A stretch of 32,092 nt of DNA from Klebsiella pneumoniae (GCA_945867435.1 CAMBIK010000015.1:1-32092), one strand, 5' to 3'; shown: positions 7,987-16,135, numbered from the stretch's first letter. The notes: a model not told the origin generated them from the letters alone. Translations and numbers: made by a program.

Positions 7987-9810
7987 ATGTCGGACCACCC
8001 CGAAGGCTCGCCGGAGCGGCTTCCCAGCACTGCAGTCGAACATTTTCGCGTGCAAAGCCCCGTGACCACCGCCGAGCGTGCCTGGCGGCTGGTGGCAGAC
8101 ACCGAATGGATGAGCCGCACCGCCGGCAACGGGGCCCTGCTGCGCATGGACACCGAGCGGCAGCCCGACGGGTTTTTGATGCTGGTGGGGGAGATGGGAG
8201 CGCCGCTGGGGATGAGCGTGCCCTTCGGGGAGGTCTGGTCGAGTTGGGTGCACCAGAGCTTCTTTCGGCAGGTGCGGGACCTCCGATCGCCGATCGCCGC
8301 GCGCAGCGACTACCGAGCTTCGCTGGAGCCTTGCGAGGGCGGGGTCCGCGCCGTGGTGGAGATGTCCCTCACGGGTCCGGGTTGGGCCACATTCTTTCGG
8401 CGCGCCCTCTCGCTTTCCGTCATGGAACGCAAGTGGGCCGCCGCGCTTCAGGGGCTCGGGGAACCCGAAACTGAAGTCTTCGGCCCTGCCTTGCGGAAGC
8501 TCGATCCGGAAGCGGCCGCCGCCGTGCGCAGGTGGCGGGAGAACGCCGAGACCGGCCTGGTCGACCTCCTGGAGCGTCACTATCGCTGTGCCCGCCCCGC
8601 CGACCTAGGAAAAATCCGACCTTTTGAGCTGGCGGATCGATGGGGTGTCTCGCGCGACGCGCTCCTCGACACCCTCCTCACTGGTGTGGATGCCGGCGCA
8701 AGCGAACTGTATTGGTCGATGCGCTGCGTGCGGTGCTACGGGCAGGTGGCCCAGGGCCGGCTACTCTCCGACCTGGCTGACCACGCCGACTGTCCCGCGT
8801 GCGGCATCACGACCGCAACCGACCTGGGCGAGAACGTGGAAGTGCTGTTTGCACCTCACCCGAGCGTCGTCCGCGAGCTAGAGGTGAACTTCTGCACGGT
8901 CTACCCCGCGCGGGCCCCCGCTCAACATGTTGTCTTGACGCTAGCCGCAGGTCAGGCACTCTCGCTCCCCGTGTCGGTCCCCGCAGGGCACTGGCGCCTG
9001 GGCCGCGGCGACGGATTCCCGGACGTGGACGTGCACGCCGGCGAGGAAGGCAGCTCGGACCTGCGGTGGCGCCTGGACTCCCAGGGAACCATGCAGGTTC
9101 GCGCCGGTGAAATCACCCTCGACGTGGCGAACGACAGTCCGCAGCGCATCCGTCTGCACCTCACCCGCAACGGTGGTGCGGCGCCCGTGGTACCCGCCAG
9201 CCTGTTGACGACGCGAGAGAGCTTTCGCCGCCGGTTGGGCCACCAGGTCCTTGCGCCCGACCTGCGCATCGGCGTGCGCAGCGTCGCGTTCTTGTTCACC
9301 GACCTTTCCGGCAGCACGGCGATGTACGAAGAGTTCGGCGATGCTCGCGCCTTCGCTGTCGTCCGCGACCATTTCGCCATCTTGCGGGCGGCCACCTCCC
9401 TTCACGACGGCACGGTCGTCAAGACCATCGGGGATGCCGTGATGGCGTCCTTTTACGACGCCACCGCCGCTCTCGCCGCCGCGATCGAGATGCAAGCGAA
9501 ATTCAACGCCTGGGTGCCCTCCCTTGGAATGGAACAGCCCCTCACGCTCAAGGTCGGCGTGCATGTGGGCTCGGCGTTGGTCGTACACTCCGACCAAGCG
9601 GGCATCGACTACTTCGGGGGCACGGTGAACCTCGCCGCCCGAGCGCAGGGAGCCGCGATGGGCGGAGACATCGTCTTCACCGACGCCGTCGCCACCCAGT
9701 CCCGCGTGCTGGAATTCCTGGGCAAACAAGGCATTACGAAAGTCTCGTTCACGACCCGGCTGAAGGGGCTCGGCGACGTTCAGCTCTGGCGCATCCGACC
9801 CGACGGGTAG
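7987..9810 (+). CDS. Class III adenylate cyclase with DUF5939-type N-terminal half
   Basis: The product has 607 aa. Residues ~15-170 resemble a START/SRPBCC-like ligand-binding domain. Residues 247-272 hold two CxxC pairs (CVRC and CPAC), a zinc-ribbon pattern. Residues ~430-605 form a class III cyclase catalytic domain. Metal aspartates are Asp439 (FTDLSGST) and Asp483 (KTIGDAVM). The Lys479/Asp541 pair (VKTIGD, IDYFGG) is the adenylate-type base-recognition pair, and Asn548/Arg552 (VNLAAR) are the transition-state residues. All essential residues are present, so cAMP synthesis is expected. No transmembrane segment is seen. ORF 7669 overlaps the GNAT gene; ATG 7987 is where domain similarity begins. 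The N-terminal half probably senses a ligand, which is inferred. Confidence 0.88.
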   Translation: MSDHPEGSPERLPSTAVEHFRVQSPVTTAERAWRLVADTEWMSRTAGNGALLRMDTERQPDGFLMLVGEMGAPLGMSVPFGEVWSSWVHQSFFRQVRDLRSPIAARSDYRASLEPCEGGVRAVVEMSLTGPGWATFFRRALSLSVMERKWAAALQGLGEPETEVFGPALRKLDPEAAAAVRRWRENAETGLVDLLERHYRCARPADLGKIRPFELADRWGVSRDALLDTLLTGVDAGASELYWSMRCVRCYGQVAQGRLLSDLADHADCPACGITTATDLGENVEVLFAPHPSVVRELEVNFCTVYPARAPAQHVVLTLAAGQALSLPVSVPAGHWRLGRGDGFPDVDVHAGEEGSSDLRWRLDSQGTMQVRAGEITLDVANDSPQRIRLHLTRNGGAAPVVPASLLTTRESFRRRLGHQVLAPDLRIGVRSVAFLFTDLSGSTAMYEEFGDARAFAVVRDHFAILRAATSLHDGTVVKTIGDAVMASFYDATAALAAAIEMQAKFNAWVPSLGMEQPLTLKVGVHVGSALVVHSDQAGIDYFGGTVNLAARAQGAAMGGDIVFTDAVATQSRVLEFLGKQGITKVSFTTRLKGLGDVQLWRIRPDG

Positions 9811-9823
9811 CCGCGACCAACGG

Positions 9824-11728
9824 TCAGCGGCGTTGGCGCGCCCGTAGCAGCAGCACCCCCCACGCGAGCGCAGCGCCCTGGCACCCCGGTGCTTCAGCCT
9901 TCGCAGCCAGGCTCCAGGCGTCCGGAACGACGGTCACCCCGGCGGTCGCAAAGGCCTGCGCCCCCCCTGCGCCCGTGCCGATCACGGAGAGGGACACGGC
10001 CCGGCTCTGGTCCGGGTCCATCAGTTCCGGGCAGGTAAACGTCGTGGAGGCGGCCAATGGCTCAGCGAACCCCGCCCCGCCCTCGGCGGCATCCGACCCC
10101 CAGGCCAAAGCCAACTCCCCGTCCACGAACGCTGCGACCTCCAGTTGCTCCCCCGCGTGGCAGGCGTCCGGCACTACGCGCAGGGCCAGGATCGCAGGCT
10201 CACGAACAGGACAATCCTCGTCCACCTCGGCATCGCAGTCGTCATCTTCCCCGTTGCAGGCCTCGGCGGTCCCGGGGCTCACCTCCGACCTGGCGTCGTC
10301 GCAGTCGCCCAGCGCTTCGGCGTAGCCGTCCTTGTCGTCGTCTCCCGACGACGTGCCCTCGTCCACCACGCCATCGCAATCGTTGTCGCGGCCGTCCGCA
10401 GCCTCAAAGCCGCCTGGGAAGACATCGGCCTCGCGATCGTCGCAATCGTCTACGGAAGTGCCGTCGCCATCGTCATCGGTCTCCGGCGTTCCCTCGTCCA
10501 CACGCCCGTCGCAGTCCTGGTCGGCAGCATCGGTCACCTCCGGAGCGTCGGGGAAGATGTCGGCCCTTGCGTCGTCACAATCGCCCTCTACGACCCCCCA
10601 GCCGTCGCCATCGGCATCGTCATCGGCAGGCGCATCCACCCGCAACGAGATCGCGTCAAAGCCGATGTTGCCGTGCCAATCCTGCACGGCAACGGTGAGT
10701 GTGTCCGGTCCCGCCGCCAGCGCATTGCCGCTCACGGTGAGGCTCACCGTTCCCGAGTCGTTTCCGGGCCGCGCGAACAGCACATACTCGCCGCGAACCA
10801 GGCTGTAGACCGCCACGGCCATCGTCGTGGGGGTGTCCAGATCGTCCGCCAGTGCAACGGTGAACTCCACGGGCGAACCGGTCACCACCGCAGCCCCTGT
10901 CAGCGGCGAGAGAATCTTCACGTCGGGAGGAGCACTGAACGAAGGTGCAGAAAACCACAACTCACCCACCGGGTCCACGCCCTCGCCCGTCGTAAGCGTG
11001 AGCGTGCAGCGTACGGTCGCGGGGTCGGCCGGCGTGTGGGTGAGCGTGACATCGACCGACTCCCCCGGCAGGACCGTGAGGCCAGGATTGGGCGCGGCGA
11101 GCACGGCAACGTCCGGGCCACATTGATCGAGCGTTGGGCTCAGCACGGCCACCGATGTGTTTCCGTTGTTGACGGCCGTCCAGGTGTGCTCGGTGCGGGT
11201 GCCATCGGGCCAGTGCCAGGGCGCTTCGACCACCCGCGTGACAAAGGCGAAGGCGGTGGCGAGAGCTTCGGGCGCGGCCCCGTGGAGCACCACCTCCTGG
11301 GCGAAGTTCAGCGGGTCCCCTCCGCTTTCGGGGCGCTCGGGGATCGACCCATCGGTGGGCCAGGGTCCGGACTCGGCCTCGACCCGCAAGGCACCGAACG
11401 CCTCCCCGGAACCATCTGCCGTGAAGCGAAGCGCCAGGGGCACCACGCAGCCGGCGCAGACCGTGTCGGGGGGGTCGTTTTCCAACGCGAAGCGGGAGTC
11501 CCCGGTCACACGGATCTCGAGCAGCTCGAGGTTGACCTCGCCGGGATTGGTGAGCGCGATCTCCGCCAAAACCGACTCTCCCGCCGCCAACGCACCGAAC
11601 TCCAACTCCGTGACGCTCACCTCCAAGGCAGGCAGCACCACGGTTTCGGAGCAGCCCGACAGCCAGGCGAACAGGACGAGGACAGGCCCCACCGGCCTGA
11701 TGCAAGGCAAAAAAGCCGCAAGAGCCAT
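9824..11728 (-). CDS. Lipoprotein with DUF1573-like domain, Ig-like domain and MopE-type Asp/Cys repeats
   Basis: A 634-aa surface or periplasmic protein. The N-terminal signal ends in a lipobox, FAWLSGC, with Cys26. Residues ~33-115 match the choice-of-anchor/DUF1573 pattern (LEFGALAAGESVLAEIALTN). Residues ~268-364 are Ig/cadherin-like. Residues 369-506 hold three MopE-type metal-binding repeats with GDCDD...PD/PG...DxDCDGxVDE. The extreme C-terminus is Cys + short hydrophobic stretch + RARQRR, like the tripartite sorting tails common in Myxococcota. Having both a lipobox and a C-terminal tail is unusual. The start ATG at 11728 lies 123 bp from the divergent radC. Metal or calcium binding is expected from the repeats; any further role is unknown. 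Confidence 0.85.
   Translation of the reverse strand: MALAAFLPCIRPVGPVLVLFAWLSGCSETVVLPALEVSVTELEFGALAAGESVLAEIALTNPGEVNLELLEIRVTGDSRFALENDPPDTVCAGCVVPLALRFTADGSGEAFGALRVEAESGPWPTDGSIPERPESGGDPLNFAQEVVLHGAAPEALATAFAFVTRVVEAPWHWPDGTRTEHTWTAVNNGNTSVAVLSPTLDQCGPDVAVLAAPNPGLTVLPGESVDVTLTHTPADPATVRCTLTLTTGEGVDPVGELWFSAPSFSAPPDVKILSPLTGAAVVTGSPVEFTVALADDLDTPTTMAVAVYSLVRGEYVLFARPGNDSGTVSLTVSGNALAAGPDTLTVAVQDWHGNIGFDAISLRVDAPADDDADGDGWGVVEGDCDDARADIFPDAPEVTDAADQDCDGRVDEGTPETDDDGDGTSVDDCDDREADVFPGGFEAADGRDNDCDGVVDEGTSSGDDDKDGYAEALGDCDDARSEVSPGTAEACNGEDDDCDAEVDEDCPVREPAILALRVVPDACHAGEQLEVAAFVDGELALAWGSDAAEGGAGFAEPLAASTTFTCPELMDPDQSRAVSLSVIGTGAGGAQAFATAGVTVVPDAWSLAAKAEAPGCQGAALAWGVLLLRARQRR
10211..10624 (-). 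repeat. Three MopE-type Asp/Cys-rich repeats inside the lipoprotein
   Basis: Within the 634-aa protein the block GDCDD-x(7-10)-P(D/G)-x(n)-D(C/N)DCDG-x-VDE recurs three times, each about 42-48 residues long. The repeats have diverged at DNA level, so this is a protein repeat and not a recent tandem duplication. Confidence 0.8.
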
Positions 11729-11824
11729 GCCGGGCTTTATCCGTTGAGTCTACGCCTGTCCCACCGCGACGAACGTCCCCCTGACCTCCGTCACTCCACA
11801 CCCCAAAAACCTGGCTTCGCCCGT

Positions 11825-11839
11825 TGGCACGCGGCTTGC
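11825..11839 (+). promoter_or_regulatory. Sigma-54 (-24/-12) promoter of radC
   Basis: The sequence TGGCAC-GCGGC-TTGC matches the RpoN consensus TGGCAC-N5-TTGC at every conserved base, with the usual 10 bases between the -24 GG and the -12 GC. Transcription would begin about 12 bases after the -12 GC, at roughly 11850-11852, which is the ATG of radC. The transcript would therefore be leaderless or nearly so. Confidence 0.65.
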
Positions 11840-11851
11840 CGAAGCGGGCGC

Positions 11852-12529
11852 ATGTCCGCATCCGCCGTTTCGTACGCACGCCTCGGGCCCGAAACCCTCG
11901 GGGATGTCGATCTCCTCGAGCTTGCGGTCGGCAGTCGCGAGGTCGCGGGCGCCCTGCTCGACCGCTTCGGCTCGGCGGCCGGACTCCTCGCCGCTTCGCC
12001 AGCCGCCCTTTCGAAGGTGGCGGGGACGGTGCGGGGGGTGCGGCTGCACGCGGCCCTGGCGCTCGCCCACCGTGCTGCTGGCGGCGCCCCGCCTCGCGCC
12101 ATCGTGCGAACGCCCGCGGATGCAGCGGCGTGGCTCGTGCCTCGCCTCGCCGGCCTCGATCACGAAGAACTACACGCCATTTTCCTGGATTCACGCGGGG
12201 GGGTGGTGGCGGTCTCGCGGATGAGTCAGGGGGGCCCGGACCACACCATCTTCGACGTGCGCCATGTGCTCGGCGAGGCGCTGCGGGTCGGGGCGAAAAC
12301 CATCCTGCTGGCGCACAACCATCCCAGCGGCGAGGTCGAGCCTTCCGACGACGATCGGCTCGCCACGCGGCGCCTGGTGGAGTGCGCGGAGCTGATCGGC
12401 ATCCACCTGGGGGATCACCTCATCGTGGCGGGCTCCCGGTGGACCTCCATGGCGGAACGCGGGGAGCTCGCCGCCCCGACTGTTTGGCGGGCCAACTCTC
12501 AGCCCAGGCCCCACCGCTTCAGCTTGTAG
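11852..12529 (+). CDS. radC: RadC-family JAB/JAMM-domain protein
   Basis: The 225-aa product has the usual RadC layout: an N-terminal helix-hairpin-helix-like region (RLGPETLGDVDLLELAVGS, then LLAASPAALSKVAG) and a C-terminal JAMM metalloprotease-fold domain. The metal motif is intact: EELHAIFLD supplies the upstream Glu, and HNHPSG followed by SDDD supplies His155, His157 and Asp168. RadC proteins are tied to DNA repair and competence, but their biochemical activity is unsettled. The ORF track begins this frame at 10145, inside the divergent lipoprotein gene; family similarity begins only at ATG 11852. No RBS is visible, which fits a leaderless transcript from the sigma-54 promoter directly upstream. 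The 3' end overlaps the convergent activator gene by 31 bases. Confidence 0.88.
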   Translation: MSASAVSYARLGPETLGDVDLLELAVGSREVAGALLDRFGSAAGLLAASPAALSKVAGTVRGVRLHAALALAHRAAGGAPPRAIVRTPADAAAWLVPRLAGLDHEELHAIFLDSRGGVVAVSRMSQGGPDHTIFDVRHVLGEALRVGAKTILLAHNHPSGEVEPSDDDRLATRRLVECAELIGIHLGDHLIVAGSRWTSMAERGELAAPTVWRANSQPRPHRFSL

Positions 12530-14103
12530 AGCAGGGAGGACCGTGGAATTCCGAGCATTCGGGCGGCCACGGTGCGGTTGTCCTTGGCGCGACGCAAAGC
12601 ATCGACCACCACTTCGCGCTCCGCCTCGTCGATCGAATTGGTCCGGCCCGGCTCGGGTGGCGCATCGCGATCGAGCGGCGAGAACATGAGGCACGCGGGC
12701 TCAACGAGCGGGCCGAAGAGAACAGAAGCGCGGGTGAGCACGTTTCGAAGCTCACGCGCGTTTCCCGGCCACGGGTACTTCTGAAGCGCGAGGACAGCCT
12801 CCGGGGTGATCCGGAGCTGGGGGTGGATCTTCTTCGCGATCGCGGTCGAGATGGCGGGGATGTCGCCCGGACATTCACGCAGCGAGGGGAGCCGCACCGC
12901 TAGCACCGCCAGGCGGAAGTAGAGGTCGCTCCGGAAGCGCCCGTCGCGTGCTTCCTCGTGCAACCTGCGGTTGGTCGCCGCGACGATGCGCACATCGGGA
13001 AAGCTGGGGTCGGCAGCACCGACCCGCCGCACTTCGCCGGTCTCCAGAGCCCGAAGCAGCTTGGCCTGGGCTTCCTCGGGGAGCTCCCCAATCTCATCCA
13101 GGAAAAGCGTGCCGCCGTCGGCGCGATGGAAGGCGCCGTCGCGGCGCTCGCTGGCCCCGGTGAAGGCGCCCTTTTCATGCCCAAAAAGTTCGCTTTCGAA
13201 GAGAGTCGGGGTGATGGCACCGCAGTTCACGGCCACGAAGCGGGCCGCGGCCCGTGGGGATGCGTCGTGAAGGCCGCGCGCCGCCAGCTCCTTGCCGGTG
13301 CCCGACTCCCCGATCAGCAGAACCGGCGCGTGGTGGGCCGCCATGCGTCGCAAAAGACCGAAGGCCGAACGCAGCGGTTCTCCGGTCCCGACCATCTCCC
13401 CGAAGCGCTCGGCGCTCGGCGTGTCCACCCGCGTGTCCCAGTCGACCCGGATGAGCGTGGCCCCGATCCGCAGGTCCTCCCCCACATAAAGCGGGGTCAC
13501 GTCGCGCACGCGGATCGGCCCCAGAAAGGCCGCGCCTTGGCCCGGCTCCACCATCGTGCGCCCGCTGGTGAGCCGGATTCGGACGTGGTCCCGGACCAGC
13601 GACGCGTCAGGCAGCACAACGCGGCTGCCCTCGCCACCGACCGTGACGCGCCCCCCCCGAAGGCGGTGCCGCTTGCCACGCCCGGGCCCGTCCACGACGA
13701 CCAACCACGCCTCCGATACCACCAGCCCCGCCGCAGCGTCGACCAACTGCTCGTGGCGCGCTTCCGGCTGGGCCGTCTCGGTGGGAGAAGCACCGTCCTC
13801 CACGTTCAGCTCGAGTCGGGCGACAAACGGTCCGATGCGAACGCAATCGCCCTCGGCCAGGACGGCGCGTTTGGTGCGCGCACCGTTCACCCACGTTCCG
13901 TTGCTGCTGCGGTCGGTAAGCTCAACGCTGGTCCCGCCGCAGTCGAACAGGCAGTGGGACCGACTGACCGCATCGTCGGGGAGCACAACATCGTTGTCGT
14001 CGGTCCGGCCCACACGCGTCCGGCCGGTGCGGAGTCGGTACGCAAACATGGGCTCCGCGTCCGGTCCCGGTTCACCTCGGAAGAATGTAAGACGACCGTT
14101 CAT
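12499..14103 (-). CDS. FHA-domain sigma-54-dependent transcriptional activator
   Basis: The product has 534 aa. Residues ~25-95 form a canonical FHA phosphothreonine-binding domain (VGRTDDNDVV, VSRSHC, SSNGTWVNG). Residues ~135-220 look like a second, degenerate FHA (RHRLRGGRVTVGGEGSRVVL). The AAA+ domain follows, with Walker A GESGTGKE (265-272), the sigma-54 contact loop GAFTGA (312-317), Walker B GTLFLDE and the ATNR sensor. The C-terminus is a Fis-type helix-turn-helix (NRTVAARMLGIPRSSLLYKL). It should bind an enhancer and drive RpoN-dependent open-complex formation, probably in response to a Ser/Thr kinase signal. The ATG at 14103 has GGAG ten bases upstream. A consensus sigma-54 promoter lies only about 0.7 kb away, before radC. 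Confidence 0.92.
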   Translation of the reverse strand: MNGRLTFFRGEPGPDAEPMFAYRLRTGRTRVGRTDDNDVVLPDDAVSRSHCLFDCGGTSVELTDRSSNGTWVNGARTKRAVLAEGDCVRIGPFVARLELNVEDGASPTETAQPEARHEQLVDAAAGLVVSEAWLVVVDGPGRGKRHRLRGGRVTVGGEGSRVVLPDASLVRDHVRIRLTSGRTMVEPGQGAAFLGPIRVRDVTPLYVGEDLRIGATLIRVDWDTRVDTPSAERFGEMVGTGEPLRSAFGLLRRMAAHHAPVLLIGESGTGKELAARGLHDASPRAAARFVAVNCGAITPTLFESELFGHEKGAFTGASERRDGAFHRADGGTLFLDEIGELPEEAQAKLLRALETGEVRRVGAADPSFPDVRIVAATNRRLHEEARDGRFRSDLYFRLAVLAVRLPSLRECPGDIPAISTAIAKKIHPQLRITPEAVLALQKYPWPGNARELRNVLTRASVLFGPLVEPACLMFSPLDRDAPPEPGRTNSIDEAEREVVVDALRRAKDNRTVAARMLGIPRSSLLYKLKRWGLG

Positions 14104-14152
14104 GGCACAGGGTCTCCGGTGCGGGAGTGTACGCCGCGCTCACCCGGCTCCG

Positions 14153-14905
14153 CTACGGAGGGGCCTTCGGCACCCCCTCGGGGGGAGCCCGTGTGCCGCT
14201 CCCCGCGCTGACGTCTAAAGGAAGCTCCATGGTGCCTTTTCCGCCGTGACCATCGTCCAGCGTGATCTTGACGTTGTAATGACCGCCCTTCTCGCCTTCC
14301 GAACCGGCGTAGCGGAGCACGCCCCCCGAATCGACGCTGGACCCTTCCGGGCCACCCGACATCTTGAGGGTCACGCTGTCGCCGTCGGCGTCTTCGGTCT
14401 CGATGCGGAAGCCATCGAAGCGGCGCACGTCTTGAGGCGTGGCCTTGAAGTGCGGGTCGGCGTTGTTGACGGTGAGCACCTGACTGGTGCCGCGCACCTC
14501 GTTGCCGCTGTCGCGCACCCGGACCGTGAGTTGAACCTTCGTGCCGCGAGCGTACTCGTGCAGATCGAAGCTCGGCTCGTTGTGCCCGCTCACCTCGGCA
14601 TCATCGATGAACCAATGGTATTCCGTGGTCACCGGGCCACCGTCGGGGTCCTTCGCATCGACGCTGACCGTCAAGGTATCGAGGCGCGAAGGCGTGGCCG
14701 GCCGCAGCACGATGGACTTCACGACCGGCGCACGGTCGCCAGGAACGCCGGTCGGCGACTCCCGTTCAACCTCCTCCTCATCCTCCGCGGAGCGAGCACC
14801 CCCGCGATCAGTTCGCTCGACATGGTGTTTGCGCTCGGGCTTCGCAGCATCCACAGGGACGAGATCCGGCGACCCGCACGCGAACAGATTCAAGAGGGTG
14901 AGCAT
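14153..14905 (-). CDS. Lipoprotein with Ig/cadherin-like repeats
   Basis: A 250-aa predicted lipoprotein that begins MLTLLNLFAC, so the lipidated residue would be Cys10. A charged linker rich in Glu, Asp, Lys and Arg follows to about residue 55. Two or more beta-sandwich repeats come next; DAKDPDGGPVTTEYHWFIDD and ETEDADGDSVTLKMSGG are typical cadherin/Ig-like strands with Asp-rich turns. The ORF-track start at 15469 overlaps the divergent gene, so I use the ATG at 14905, with GGAGA seven bases upstream. It precedes the FHA/sigma-54 activator by 49 bp on the same strand and may share its transcript. An envelope structural or adhesive role is inferred. Confidence 0.8.
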   Translation of the reverse strand: MLTLLNLFACGSPDLVPVDAAKPERKHHVERTDRGGARSAEDEEEVERESPTGVPGDRAPVVKSIVLRPATPSRLDTLTVSVDAKDPDGGPVTTEYHWFIDDAEVSGHNEPSFDLHEYARGTKVQLTVRVRDSGNEVRGTSQVLTVNNADPHFKATPQDVRRFDGFRIETEDADGDSVTLKMSGGPEGSSVDSGGVLRYAGSEGEKGGHYNVKITLDDGHGGKGTMELPLDVSAGSGTRAPPEGVPKAPP

Positions 14906-14953
14906 CGTTGTCTCCGCAGGAAGCGTGAGTATAGACACACCCGGAGCGCTTGT

Positions 14954-15463
14954 TTGAACCTGGAGGTGCTGGACTGGGTGGACGCCCGATGGCGCGTGCG
15001 CGTGGATCTTCCGCCGGGGGTGGTCGTGCGTGCGTTCACCGTGGGCCTCCTCGGCGAAGATGGCGCCCCGCTCGGTCCCGCCGTCGTGGGCCCCGAAGCA
15101 CCCGGCGCCAGCGTGATGGTCGAGGTACGGGGCCCTTGCCCGCTCCCGCCCGGGGCGGTCGCACGCATCGTGGTGGACGTGGAAGGGGGCGCGGTGCTCT
15201 CGCTGGAGATGGTGGTGGCACGGCGGCGCGGCCTGCACGCCTGGCTCAGCGCCGCTGGGTTGCTCCCGGTCACCTCCAACGCAGCGTTGGAATCGCTCAC
15301 CGCGACCGAGAAGCGCCAACTGGCGCGCCGTTGGGGTTGGCTCGCGGAGGCGGAAGCGCCCCCGCCCAGCCTGGACCCCGACCTCCGCGAAATGCTCGCG
15401 GAATTCGGCGTAGACCCAACCGATGTCACCGAAGAGCTCTCCGCTCAGCTTCGGGGGCGGTGA
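14954..15463 (+). CDS. Unrecognised protein, beta-rich N-terminus and charged helical C-terminus
   Basis: A 169-aa soluble protein that I do not recognise. The first ~95 residues are strand-like (RWRVRVDLPPGVVVRAFTVG, VARIVVDVEGGAVLSLEMVV). The rest is helical and acidic, ending DPDLREMLAEFGVDP then TEELSAQLRGR. The ORF track places the frame start at 14246, inside the opposite lipoprotein gene, where the upstream portion is a shadow. No ATG is available. A TTG at 14954 has GGAG seven bases before it, which decides the start; GTG 14966 is an alternative. It is divergent from the Ig-like lipoprotein (48-bp gap), and the nucleotidyltransferase gene follows after 63 bp. Confidence 0.65.
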   Translation: MNLEVLDWVDARWRVRVDLPPGVVVRAFTVGLLGEDGAPLGPAVVGPEAPGASVMVEVRGPCPLPPGAVARIVVDVEGGAVLSLEMVVARRRGLHAWLSAAGLLPVTSNAALESLTATEKRQLARRWGWLAEAEAPPPSLDPDLREMLAEFGVDPTDVTEELSAQLRGR

Positions 15464-15480
15464 GGGCACCGCCCAACGTG

Positions 15481-15513
15481 ACTCGCGAGTTCACGCAACC
15501 CCTCGAATCGAGG
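15481..15513. promoter_or_regulatory. Two adjacent palindromes upstream of the nucleotidyltransferase gene
   Basis: ACTCGCGAGT is a perfect 10-bp palindrome, and CCTCGAATCGAGG is a 6+1+6 inverted repeat 10 bases further on. Both lie in the 63-bp gap just before the nucleotidyltransferase start. They could be an operator pair; no clear -35/-10 accompanies them. Confidence 0.3.
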
Positions 15514-15526
15514 TTATCGTCGTTCC

Positions 15527-16135
15527 ATGTCCGAAGTGCTCCCCGTCTCGCTCGACGAGGTCTTCCGCCGGGCCGGGGAGTTCTTCATGAAGCGTTCACC
15601 CGTGCACGCCGCGGCTCGACGCATCGTCGAGGCGTTGATGGAACTGAACATCCCGTTCGCGGTGGTGGGTGCCATGTCCGCCAACGCCCATGGCCATGTT
15701 CGCACCACCGAAGATGTCGACCTGCTGCTCACCCGCGAGGGCCTCGAGGCCTTCAAGTCGGTGTGGCTGGGGCGCGGCTGGGTCGAGCTTTTTCCGGGCT
15801 CGAAGGGCATGCGCGACGCCATCTGCAATGTGAAAATCGACGTGTTGCTGGCCGGGGAATACCCCGGCGACGGGAAACCGAAGCCCATCGTTTTCCCTGA
15901 TCCGGCACAGGTGCACACGGAGACGCGGGACGGCCTCCCCGTCATCCCCCTCCGCCTCCTACTCGAGCTGAAGTGTGCGAGCGGCATGACGGCCGAGCAC
16001 CGACCGCGCGACCTGGACGACGTGATCCAGCTCATCCGCCGCAACGGGCTACCCCGCAACTACGCCATCGATGCCTGGGTGCAGGCAAAATTCGATCAAC
16101 TGTGGTTGCTCGCGCAGATCGACGACGACGCCTGA
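15527..16135 (+). CDS. Nucleotidyltransferase-fold protein (MNT/AbiEii-like)
   Basis: A 202-aa protein with the polymerase-beta nucleotidyltransferase core. GAMSANAHGHVRTTEDVDLL gives the Gly/Ser helix followed by the T-x-D-x-D acidic pair. A third acidic position is likely in NVKIDVLL. The C-terminus has the helical LELKCASGMTAEHRPRDLDD block found in stand-alone nucleotidyltransferases that transfer NMP to proteins or tRNA, or act in AbiE- and MNT-HEPN-type toxin-antitoxin pairs. No HEPN or antitoxin gene is adjacent, so a toxin role is not supported directly. Catalytic aspartates are present, so it is probably active. Two palindromes lie just upstream. The 3' end faces the Rossmann gene across a 53-bp convergent gap. 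Confidence 0.8.
   Translation: MSEVLPVSLDEVFRRAGEFFMKRSPVHAAARRIVEALMELNIPFAVVGAMSANAHGHVRTTEDVDLLLTREGLEAFKSVWLGRGWVELFPGSKGMRDAICNVKIDVLLAGEYPGDGKPKPIVFPDPAQVHTETRDGLPVIPLRLLLELKCASGMTAEHRPRDLDDVIQLIRRNGLPRNYAIDAWVQAKFDQLWLLAQIDDDA

Noticed and set aside
10145-11851. Upstream part of the 794-aa plus-strand ORF (10145..12529)
   Set aside because: It is antisense to the MopE-repeat lipoprotein. Only the part from 11852 matches RadC; the rest is low-complexity Arg/His-rich shadow.
12958-14211. 417-aa plus-strand ORF
   Set aside because: Antisense to the FHA/sigma-54 activator; no motifs.
14906-15469. N-terminal 188 residues of the 438-aa minus-strand ORF (14153..15469)
   Set aside because: They lie opposite the TTG-started gene at 14954 and precede an obvious lipoprotein signal peptide at 14905.
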